A stretch of DNA of 13,228 bases. It comes from an uncultured Paracoccaceae bacterium. Lineage in GTDB: Bacteria > Pseudomonadota > Alphaproteobacteria > Rhodobacterales > Rhodobacteraceae. Location: assembly GCA_937927885.1 (NCBI GenBank), contig CALEZJ010000352.1:1-13228 (forward strand). The letters run 5' to 3'. The translations under genes were made by a program, and so were the position numbers. The notes beneath the pieces are model-generated. The model was given only the letters and a program-made list of their open reading frames with translations, ran no database searches and was not told the DNA's origin. Within the stretch, counting starts at the first letter, position 1, and each line of letters begins with the position of its first letter. Positions 1 through 5,902 of this stretch are shown here, in pieces.

Positions 1-1074
1 GCGGTTGCCCATGCGGTCCGACACCAGCCCGCCCATGGGCCGCGCGAACAGGTTCACAAAGGCAAAGGTCGAGGCGATCATGCCCGCCGCCACCGCCGTC
101 AGCCCCCAGGTTTCCTGAAAGAACATCGGCAGCATCGACACCACGGCCAGTTCGGCGCCGAAGTTGGCGAAATAGGTCAGGTTCAGCGCGGCGACTGATG
201 CGAAAGGATAGCGGTCATCCGTCGGAACGCCGCGCCGCAAGATCGGCACGTTGACCGTGATCGCCAACCAGACCTGATAGACAACGATCAGCGCAATGGC
301 GCCGTAGCAGATCGCCGCCGTCATGCCGTCGAGGTAGTTCATCAGTTGCAGGCGGTAGACGACGATCGACAGGATGCCGACCATCGGCACGGTAAAGACA
401 CACAGCCAGAACAGGTCCCGCCAGCTCGACACTTCCAGCGCCAGCGCCTTGCGGGGCTTGCGGTGGGTGTCTTTCGACGGGCCGTCCGAGATGGCGAACC
501 AGTAGAACACGCCATACACGGCCATCACCGCGCCCGAGGTGGCGATGGCATAGCGCCAGCCGTCCGGCCCTCCATAGACGAGGAGGGCAATCGTCGGGAT
601 GGTCATCGCCGCCGCAGCCGAGCCGAAATTTCCCCAGCCCGCATAGAACCCCTCGGCAAAGCCGATGTCGCGCGGCTTGAACCACAGCGCGGTCATGTGG
701 ATGCCCACCACGAAGGACGCCCCGACGGACGACAGCACTAGGCGCGAGATGAACAATTGTTCGCGCGAATCGCCAAAGGCAAAGACGAAGGTCGGCAGCG
801 CCATCGTCACCATGAGTACGGAGAACACGCGCCGCGGGCCCCACTTGTCCAGCGCCATGCCGACGAGGATCCGGGCGGGAATGGTAAGCGCGACATTGGC
901 TATGGCAAAGAGGCGGATATCGTCGCGGGTCAGCCAGTCCGCCGAGGCCAGCATCGACGACGCCAGCGGCGCCATGTTGAACCAGACGTAAAAGCAGATG
1001 AAGAACGCGATCCAGGTCAGGTGCAACGCCTGGATATCCTTGTTCTTCACGCGAAACAGATCAGAGACTTTCAT
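1..1074 (-). CDS. narK: NarK-type nitrate/nitrite transporter (MFS, NNP family), 3' end cut by window edge
   Basis: This is an inner-membrane transporter that imports nitrate or exchanges it for nitrite to feed nitrate respiration. 358 codons are visible and the C-terminal end lies beyond the left edge. About ten hydrophobic segments can be read. Two nitrate-signature regions are present: AGWGNFGSAAAAM near residues 145-157 in the first half, and AGMIASTFAFVNLFARPMGG near 330-349 in the second. The arginines R68 (IPARIL) and R345 (FARPMGG) match the substrate-binding arginine pair known in NarK proteins. The ATG at 1074 follows a GAGGGCGAG ribosome-binding site and lies 15 bp after the usp stop, so the two genes are probably co-transcribed. 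An FNR-type box upstream of usp suggests anaerobic or nitrogen-oxide control. Narrow substrate and transport mode (symport or antiport) cannot be told from what is visible. narGHJI would be expected next, outside the window. Confidence 0.92.
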   Translation of the reverse strand, partial: MKVSDLFRVKNKDIQALHLTWIAFFICFYVWFNMAPLASSMLASADWLTRDDIRLFAIANVALTIPARILVGMALDKWGPRRVFSVLMVTMALPTFVFAFGDSREQLFISRLVLSSVGASFVVGIHMTALWFKPRDIGFAEGFYAGWGNFGSAAAAMTIPTIALLVYGGPDGWRYAIATSGAVMAVYGVFYWFAISDGPSKDTHRKPRKALALEVSSWRDLFWLCVFTVPMVGILSIVVYRLQLMNYLDGMTAAICYGAIALIVVYQVWLAITVNVPILRRGVPTDDRYPFASVAALNLTYFANFGAELAVVSMLPMFFQETWGLTAVAAGMIASTFAFVNLFARPMGGLVSDRMGNR

Positions 1075-1089
1075 CGCTCGCCCTCGCGT

Positions 1090-1584
1090 TTATTCAGCGG
1101 CCATCGACCGCGCTTCGTCATGCGTCGGCACGATCAGCAGCGGGCATTTGACGCGGCGGGCAAGAAAGGCCGAGACCGAGCCAAAGGTCATGTGGTCGAA
1201 CTCCTCGACCAGGGCATCGAGGCGCCGGGTGAGAAAGTTCATCGGCCCCTTGTCGGGCTGGTGGCTGTGGCGGGCCATCACCAGAAGATCGGGCTGGCGC
1301 TCTTCGGTGGCGCGCAGGATCATCTTGCGCGCATCGCCTTCGGCCAGCAGCACCTTGGCTGGAATTCCGGCGGCCACCAACTCGGCCGCGGCGGCCTCGA
1401 CCCCGGCTTTCTGCGCGCGGTACTGGTCGTTGAACATGTCATCGGCGCCCGCCGTGCTGGAGCCTACGTCCTCGACCACGGAAATCAGGGTCACCGTGGG
1501 GTTCAGCGCACCGAACATCGCCTTGACGGTGTCCAGCGCGATGCGCGCGTTGCGCGAATTGTCATAGGCAAGCATCACATCCAT
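1090..1584 (-). CDS. Universal stress protein (UspA family)
   Basis: This is a 164-residue cytoplasmic protein with a single Usp domain, which is the usual family length. It begins MDVMLAYDNS, the typical first beta strand, and ends with the pattern FGSVSAFLARRVKCPLLIVP (residues 134-153), which matches the conserved G-S segment and last strand of the family. The glycine-rich ATP-loop spacing of ATP-binding Usps is not clear here: the segment after LVMARHSH is atypical. Nucleotide binding is therefore uncertain. The ATG at 1584 has GAGGGA about 5 nt upstream. It is the first gene of an apparent two-gene unit with narK, 15 bp apart, behind an FNR-type box. The arrangement suggests a role during anaerobic or nitrate-respiring growth, but no specific partner can be named. 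Confidence 0.9.
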   Translation of the reverse strand: MDVMLAYDNSRNARIALDTVKAMFGALNPTVTLISVVEDVGSSTAGADDMFNDQYRAQKAGVEAAAAELVAAGIPAKVLLAEGDARKMILRATEERQPDLLVMARHSHQPDKGPMNFLTRRLDALVEEFDHMTFGSVSAFLARRVKCPLLIVPTHDEARSMAAE

Positions 1585-1656
1585 GGCTGTCCCTCATGCT
1601 ACCCGCGGGCTCTGTGGCCCATGGGAGGGCACTGAGCGGAGTTTGCCGCACCGGAA

Positions 1657-1674
1657 ACTTGATCCGGATCAAGT
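1657..1674. promoter_or_regulatory. Perfect 18-bp FNR/NarR-type box upstream of usp-narK
   Basis: The sequence ACTTGATCCGGATCAAGT is a perfect palindrome containing TTGAT-N4-ATCAA at 1659-1672, the consensus for FNR-family regulators. Its centre is 81 bp upstream of the usp start codon. If it acts at -41.5, as class II FNR activation does, transcription would begin near 1624 and leave a leader of about 40 nt. This is the expected position for activation of usp-narK by FNR or by the divergent regulator. I saw no convincing -10 element. Confidence 0.85.
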
Positions 1675-1795
1675 CACGGAGGATCGGGACAGCGAAAGCG
1701 ACCGGATTTGCGGCGGATCAAGGCCAGCAATGACCAAGTACCCCGACAAAACCCAAGGATACTTGCCAATGCCCTTGTGGATTTGGGCTGAGTGT

Positions 1796-1809
1796 TTGAC
1801 AATTATCAA
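1796..1809. promoter_or_regulatory. Second FNR-type box just before the regulator gene
   Basis: TTGAC-AATT-ATCAA matches the FNR-family consensus in nine of ten half-site positions. Its centre is only about 30 bp upstream of the regulator's ATG at 1833, too close for ordinary activation at -41.5. That placement fits a repressor site, such as autorepression of the regulator, better than an activating one. This reading is an inference from spacing only. Confidence 0.65.
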
Positions 1810-1832
1810 GCACCGAATCGCAGGAACGTCAG

Positions 1833-2579
1833 ATGCGTCCCCATGAGCTTCCCGAAATCCGCCACCTGCCGCTGTTTCGCGACATGATGCAGGTGCATTT
1901 CGAAACCCTCATGCTGGGTGCCTACGCGCAGTCTTTCCCGGCCGGCCTCGAATTGATGCGGCAGGGCGACCCGGCCGATTTCCTGCATGTGGTCATGGAG
2001 GGCCAGGTCGAGCTGTTTTCGCAATGGGGCGGGCGGGAATGCACGATGGCCGTGGTGCGCCCGGTCGGAACCTTCATCCTGGCCGCCTGCATCAAGGACG
2101 CGCCCTATCTGATGTCTGCCCGAACTCTGGAACGCTCGCGCATCATTCTGGTCCCCTCCAGCGATGTGCGCGCCGTGTTCCGCCGCGATCCCGACTTTGC
2201 GGTGTCTGTGATCCAGGAACTGGCAGGAGCTTACCGTTCGGTTGTGCGCCATGCCAAGGGCCTGAAACTGCGCACCTCGCGCGAGAGGATTGCCTCGTAC
2301 CTGTTGCGCCAATCGGTGCTGGCCGGAAACGTGGCCAGCTATCATCTGCCGGTGGAAAAGCGACTTCTGGCCAGCTACCTCGGCATGACCCCCGAAAACC
2401 TGAGCCGCGCCCTGAAGACGCTGGAGGCCGATGGCGTGAAGCTGGACGGCATGCGCGTCATCATCACCGACCGCGCCAGTCTGGCGGCGCTGGCCCAACC
2501 CGACAGTCTGATCGATGGCCCCGACCCTGACGCCCTGCACGCGGGCGTAAACCTGCCGCCGGTAAGCGGTGACAGATAG
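1833..2579 (+). CDS. narR: Crp/Fnr-family transcription regulator without Fe-S cysteines, NarR-like
   Basis: This is a 248-residue regulator. An N-terminal cyclic-nucleotide-type sensor domain (about 10-125, with FPAGLELMRQGDPADF) is followed by a dimer helix and a helix-turn-helix (about 174-200, KRLLASYLGMTPENLSRALK). The E-x-x-S-R recognition motif at 188-192 is the FNR type that reads TTGAT. Only two cysteines are present (C70, C86) and the N-terminal FNR cysteine cluster is absent, so it is not an oxygen-sensing FNR. The ATG at 1833 has AGGA 7 nt upstream, and the first residues (HLPLF) match the family's normal start. It is divergent from usp-narK, with FNR-type boxes between. This position and the missing cysteines resemble NarR, the nitrate/nitrite-responsive activator of narKGHJI in Paracoccus. 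A Dnr/NnrR-type nitric-oxide sensor is the main alternative. Confidence 0.85.
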   Translation: MRPHELPEIRHLPLFRDMMQVHFETLMLGAYAQSFPAGLELMRQGDPADFLHVVMEGQVELFSQWGGRECTMAVVRPVGTFILAACIKDAPYLMSARTLERSRIILVPSSDVRAVFRRDPDFAVSVIQELAGAYRSVVRHAKGLKLRTSRERIASYLLRQSVLAGNVASYHLPVEKRLLASYLGMTPENLSRALKTLEADGVKLDGMRVIITDRASLAALAQPDSLIDGPDPDALHAGVNLPPVSGDR

Positions 2580-2975
2580 GTTTCCGCCTGTGTTTGCGTG
2601 CAGACGCATCCGTGCGCCAGAACTTGCCACGGACGCGATCAGTGCAGAGCAATACGACCAGTGGTCCGACCGAACGCCCGCGCAGTTCCTGAGCTTCCCC
2701 TGTTACCGTCCAACAAGATCCGGCGCTCGATTGCTGGTCTCGCTCTCCGCTAGGCCGAGATGGGATCACCGCCCGGCGCCCCGCCAAGAAAACAAGGACA
2801 AAGGACTTCCGCATGGGGTGGCGGACAGTGAGAGCGCCACGCCAAATCGGCTCTAAGAGTGAAAACAACGACATAAGTGCTATCTCGCGATCACGATGTG
2901 CTGCATGATGAGCTGCAAGAGGAGGGTCGCAATGACCGGCATGGGCTCGCACCAGTGTGCAGAAAATTCAGCGGC
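2580..2975. other. Unassigned stretch downstream of the regulator
   Basis: I recognise no complete gene here on either strand, and base composition seems lower in GC than the flanking operons. A small plus-strand frame starts at ATG 2814 (MGWRTVRAPRQIGSKSENND) and stops after 31 codons; I cannot name it. At 2919-2926 GAGGAGGG lies 5 nt ahead of ATG 2932, whose first codons (MTGMGSHQCAENS) resemble the start of phage adenine methyltransferases, but nothing after that fits. I see no clear terminator for the regulator gene. The stretch is probably decayed mobile DNA. Confidence 0.5.
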
Positions 2976-3441
2976 GCCTACTATTACGACCACGACCAGG
3001 GCGCCCGCGCCGTGCTGCGCGAGCTTATCAAGCGCGAGCTTATCCCCGATCGAGAAGTGGATGAACGGTCAGTTCTCGATGTTCGACCTGTGGACCTCGC
3101 CGGGTTCAACCAATGCCATTTCTTCACCGGGATCGGCGGCTGGGGGACGCATGCTGCGTCTCGCCGGATGGCCCGATGACAAACCCGTCTGGACCGGATC
3201 ACCACTCAGCCAACCGTTCAGCGTCACCGGGATAGGGTTCGCCGCCGACAACCCCCGGCATCTCAGTCCGGCTCTTGTCCGACGGGCTCGAGCCTGCCGC
3301 TCCGGAATCCCGTTAGGCGAAAAGTTCGCCAGCGCGGAAGTGTTCGGACACGTTGCGGACGGGCGCGAACGAGGCGCTACAGGCCAGCCTTTATGGCCGT
3401 GGATCTCCGCTCGCGCCGATCCGGCCATCGATGACCTGTAG
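2976..3441 (+). pseudogene. C5-cytosine DNA methyltransferase remnant (phage Dcm-like)
   Basis: The reading starts AYYYDHDQGARAVLRELIKR and continues VDERSVLDVRP to QCHFFTGIGGW, which is motif I of C5-cytosine methyltransferases as found in rhodobacterial prophages. The frame then shifts near 3144-3150 and resumes with LRLAGWPDDKPVWTGS. The catalytic PCQPFS motif IV reads PLSQPFS, so the nucleophilic cysteine codon at 3208-3210 is AGC (serine). FASAEVFG follows, where family members have QVAS, and the frame stops at 3441. No start codon is tied to the conserved N-terminus, and the later motifs and target-recognition region are missing. The protein would be truncated, frameshifted and catalytically dead. 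Identification rests on remembered family motifs and is strong for the 3000-3340 part. Confidence 0.8.
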
Positions 3442-3646
3442 GAGGCGTCAAGCCAGGAGGATATGGCGATGGCTAAGGCCGTCACCCGCCGCGCCGTTCT
3501 GGAGGGAGAAGGCGACGGCGATGAGGCAGGGAACCTCGTGCCAGCAGCCCGATCGGGATCGACGCCCTCCTCGAAATCTGGCCGGTCTTCGAGGCCTTCC
3601 AGGCGCGATACGTCGCCCGTGGCCTGATGCTGAATTAGAAAAATAA
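3442..3646. other. Decayed phage-like stretch without an intact gene
   Basis: A ribosome-binding-like AGGAGGATAT near 3455 precedes ATGs at 3464 and 3470 (MAMAKAVTRRAVLEGEGDGD). This frame loses any recognisable character and ends at 3630. A second plus frame at 3558-3638 reads IDALLEIWPVFEAFQARYVA, which has the look of the W-P-x-x-E-A-F segment of small phage tail-region proteins. The two may be pieces of one frameshifted gene. No function is assigned. Confidence 0.4.
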
Positions 3647-3982
3647 CGTCTTCGCGCCCTTGCCGACTGGTCCTTCAGCGGGGGCGACGGCTATTGCGCG
3701 GCCTGTGCAGGACCCAGCCTGGACTGCCCCGCAAGACTGAACCGACCGCAGACGGTCGAGGGCTGGCAGGTCTGGGACATGACCCAGCGCCTTGGCGGCC
3801 AGCTGCGCCTCGCGCCGGGGGCCGTCATTGGATGGGACATGGGTGCCGTGCTTTCACTGGCAGACGCTTTGGGCTTCAACGCCCTGATCACCGCCGAACT
3901 GCTGCCCGAGATCGAGGCGGTGATGGTGCGCAAACTGAATGACGCGTTACGGTCAGGCAGCTTGCAGGGGCACGATCCCTGA
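3647..3982 (+). pseudogene. Phage tail-region small protein remnant
   Basis: An open frame without a proper start codon at its head reads SFSGGDGYCAACAG, then VEGWQVWDMTQRLGGQLRLA, then GAVIGWDMGAVLSLADALGF, ending in LLPEIEAVMVRKLND. The pattern W-x-x-W-x-x-x-x-R-x-G-G-Q-x-R followed by G-x-x-I-G-W-D resembles short proteins encoded beside tail-assembly genes in rhodobacterial prophages, but I cannot name the family firmly. The ATG at 3779 would give only 67 residues and lacks a ribosome-binding site. Four cysteines in the first part could bind metal if expressed. Its 3' end overlaps the convergent higA remnant by 30 bp, which suggests that the native end was lost at the junction. Confidence 0.55.
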
Positions 3983-4242
3983 GACGTCGACCGTTTCGCG
4001 GGCTCGGGCGAGGTCCCAGGCCCGCTGCAGGTTCATCCAGTATTCCGGACTGGTGCAGAAATATGTGGCGAGCCGCATGGCCGTATTCGCTGTCACGGAG
4101 GTCTCGCCCTTCACCAGCCGCTCGATCCGGGTGCGGGGAACCTGCAGATGCCGGGCAAGCGCAGGCGCGCTCATTCGAGCGGAAGAAGATAGAGTTCGTG
4201 CAGGACTTCGCCCGGATGGGACGGGTTGGTAATCAGGCTCAT
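3953..4242 (-). pseudogene. higA: HigA-type antitoxin, broken by a single-base frameshift
   Basis: This gene would encode the DNA-binding antitoxin that neutralises HigB and represses the operon. The ATG at 4242 follows AAGGAAA and starts MSLITNPSHPGEVLHELYLL, the family's usual N-terminus, but TGA at 4173-4171 ends it after 23 residues. The rest of the protein continues in the next frame from ATG 4174: MSAPALARHLQVPRTRIERL, then VKGETSVTANTAMRLATYF, to IVPLQAA at 3953. Joined, the parts give 96 residues, normal for HigA with an XRE helix-turn-helix. Family logic predicts CTCGAAATGAGC where CTCGAATGAGC is seen, so one A is missing. The stop and the second ATG overlap as ATGA, so re-initiation could yield a 73-residue helix-turn-helix fragment. 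A sequencing error in the A run is the alternative. Confidence 0.82.
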
Positions 4243-4253
4243 CGGCTTTCCTT

Positions 4254-4535
4254 TCAGTGGTAATCCAAGATCTCGACATCCTGCGGACCCTGATCGGTCC
4301 AGACGATACAGATGCGCCACTGCCCGTTGATGCGCACCGAATGTTGCCCTGCGCGATCCCCACTCAGGGCTTCCAGATGGTTGCCCGGAGGAAAACGCAG
4401 ATCCTCAAGTTGCATGGCCGCGTCCAGTGCCGAAAGCATGGCGCGCGGCCGTCTGACCGGATCAGCCGAGAAGCCCTTGCCGAAACGGCCCTGAATCGCA
4501 CTGACGGCAAGCTTTCCATGAATGCTGATGATCAT
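4254..4535 (-). CDS. higB: HigB/RelE-type toxin, intact
   Basis: This 93-residue protein is expected to be a ribosome-dependent mRNA endonuclease of the RelE/HigB fold. The diagnostic C-terminal half is fully preserved: LEDLRFPPGNHLEALSGDR, then GQHSVRINGQWRICIVW, then the DVEILDYH ending. I chose the ATG at 4535 (MIISIHGKLAVS) because the family starts this way. The in-frame ATG at 4550 and TTG at 4568 are possible but add atypical residues. GGAGG sits only 1 nt before ATG 4535, which is unusually close. The toxin gene precedes the antitoxin by 11 bp, the typical HigBA order. Its promoter would lie in the opposite-strand flavin reductase remnant. The partner antitoxin frame is broken, so the toxin is either silent, tolerated, or held by the shortened antitoxin fragment. 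Confidence 0.85.
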   Translation of the reverse strand: MIISIHGKLAVSAIQGRFGKGFSADPVRRPRAMLSALDAAMQLEDLRFPPGNHLEALSGDRAGQHSVRINGQWRICIVWTDQGPQDVEILDYH

Positions 4536-4591
4536 GCCTCCGCGTTTCATGTCGCGATACCAAATCAAGGATTTCCCCAGGGCTGAAAGGA

Positions 4592-4996
4592 AAGTCTCCG
4601 TCCGCCACCGCTGTTTGCGAGGTCAGCCTCGTTCCGCTGACACTCCTTGATTGCATCAACGAGTCGGTCCCGATCAGCCGCCTGATCGATCAAAGCCCGA
4701 CCTTCACGGTCAACATCCTGTCGGTCGATCAGCAAGTGGTCGCCAGCGCCTGCGCGGAAAAGCTGACGGGAGAGGCCCGGTTTTCCTTCGGCAGATGGAC
4801 GCGGCAGTATGAGGGTCACCGGGTTCTGGACGGGGCGCAAGCGGCAATTCTGTGCCGCCAGGGCCTGCGACTGCCTGCCGGGTCGCTTACCGTCTTCATC
4901 GCTCAGGTTGCGCGAGTCATCCAGAGCGATGCCGTGCAGCCTCTGGTCTATCTGAACCGAAATAATGTCACGTATTTATCGCCCGTTCCGGCCTGA
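4592..4996 (+). pseudogene. Flavin reductase (HpaC/DIM6-type) lacking its 5' end
   Basis: The readable part covers the body of a short-chain flavin reductase that supplies reduced FMN or FAD to partner oxygenases. In order it reads ATAVCEVSLVPLTLLDCINE, SPTFTVNILSVDQQVVASAC, TGEARFSFGRWTRQ, VLDGAQAAILCR and DAVQPLVYLNRN. These match the flavin-binding core and the C-terminal strand of the family. About 30 N-terminal residues and a start codon are missing; the frame becomes unrecognisable upstream of about 4592, near the higB promoter. The only internal start is GTG 4736, which would omit the flavin-binding region. It probably lost its head when higBA or other DNA was inserted. A small hairpin follows the stop, and the GntR remnant lies downstream on the same strand. 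Confidence 0.75.
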
Positions 4997-5003
4997 ACCA
5001 TCG

Positions 5004-5020
5004 CCCGGGCAAAGCCCGGG
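5004..5020 (+). terminator. Possible hairpin after the flavin reductase remnant
   Basis: CCCGGGC-AAA-GCCCGGG forms a perfect 7-bp stem 8 nt beyond the TGA at 4994-4996. It is followed by TTGG rather than a T run, so termination would be weak. Its position suggests that the 3' end of the flavin reductase gene is the native one. Confidence 0.4.
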
Positions 5021-5109
5021 TTGGCTGTTGCAACGCAACGGATCGCCGCGTCGGAAACAAGGCGCCGCGACCCTACCGAGGGATCACGGCGTCAGCGTGC
5101 ACCCGTGCC

Positions 5110-5851
5110 ATGGCGGCAGCAATCGAGGAACCTTCAATCAGGGGCGCCGTCGAATCCGGTGAAGGCCAGGCGAACGCCGCCTACAGGTTGTTGCGGAGGT
5201 GGATCACCTCCTGCCACCTGCCGCCGAGCGCGGTTGCCTATCTGGGTGATGTGCAGGTGCAGACCGGCTTCGGCCGAGCCCCCGCGTGCGAGGTCTCCCT
5301 TCGGCTGGAAAAGGACGGTCTGACTGAAACGATGCCGTGCAGCGGCTACCGGATCAAGCCGATGACGCCCGGGTCCATCTCGTGCTCTTTTCCGTCTGGA
5401 AGGAAATCGCCTCGCTGATGTTCACCCTCGGCGCGGAACGGATGACCGCCAAGGATCTTTCGTAGATGCGGGTACTGGTCGCCCCTCTGGACCGGCCCTA
5501 CCTGACCCCGGCCAAGCATTGCCAAGTGCGTACCGTTCTGTTTCACGCCCTGACAACCCATATCGACAATCCCTATCCGACCCGCGCCTGCGACCAGCTT
5601 CGCGGCGAACTGGAGCGTATCTCTTTCTGGTTCTTTTCGAACAACGCCGAATAGGCTGGATCGACAGCGTGGACCGGGTGATCTCGATGCTGGAGACCCG
5701 GGACAAAGCGACAATCGAGACCCGGGTGGAAGACTGCGCCGGGGTGGCCGAAGGGGCGATCCTCGACACGATCGCCTGCCGGAGCGATCCGGGCACGGGG
5801 TCCAAGGCAATCCAGGCCTCGTCGCGAACCCCTGTTGGGTCCGAAACCTGA
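5110..5851 (+). pseudogene. GntR/FCD-type transcription regulator, broken by two frameshifts and a stop
   Basis: Read across frames, this is a full-length regulator of about 247 codons. The winged helix is at 5110-5380: GQANAAYRLLRRWITSCHLP, then TGFGRAPACEVSLRLEKDGL, then SGYRIKPMT. The frame shifts near 5381-5384 (one base missing) to LFSVWKEIASLMFTLGAERM, start of the FCD ligand domain. A TAG at 5463-5465 interrupts MTAKDLS and MRVLVAPLDRPYL. The domain continues with DQLRGELERISFWFFSNNAE, then shifts again near 5645-5650 to IGWIDSVDRVISMLETRD. Recognition-helix residues also look altered: APACEVS where family members usually have TPVREAL. It is therefore long inactive. Such regulators often control nearby catabolic genes, here perhaps the flavin reductase upstream. 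The identification comes from family pattern memory; frame positions are read directly. Confidence 0.75.
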
Positions 5852-5876
5852 AAACCCCCGCCTGCTGGCGGGGGTT
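5851..5876 (-). terminator. Rho-independent terminator of the sox operon
   Basis: A perfect 10-bp stem, AACCCCCGCC and GGCGGGGGTT with a 4-nt loop, lies 27 bp beyond the soxF stop. On the minus strand it ends in TTTT. It marks the 3' end of the sox transcript after soxF and may also stop plus-strand read-through from the GntR remnant, where the trailing T run is weaker. Confidence 0.85.
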
Positions 5877-5902
5877 CTGCGGGCTGACAGTTCGGGCCTC
5901 TG

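Noticed and set aside
757..1635. A 292-codon plus-strand frame opposite usp and the start of narK
   Set aside because: It lies antisense to two clear genes, has low-complexity composition and no family features.
1806..2630. A 274-codon minus-strand frame opposite the Crp/Fnr regulator
   Set aside because: It has biased antisense composition, and the plus strand holds a clear regulator with a helix-turn-helix and ribosome-binding site.
2569..2856. A 95-codon plus-strand frame after the regulator
   Set aside because: It has no recognisable motif, its start overlaps the regulator's end, and no good ribosome-binding site was seen.
4246..4594. A 12-bp inverted repeat (CTTTCCTTTCAG and its complement at 4583-4594) flanking higB
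   Set aside because: Flanking bases do not extend the match, and several 12-bp matches are expected by chance in a window this size. One copy is the higA ribosome-binding region.
5346..5810. A 154-codon minus-strand frame between soxF and the debris island
   Set aside because: It is antisense to the GntR/FCD remnant, which explains the sequence better; its composition is rich in R, P, S and G.
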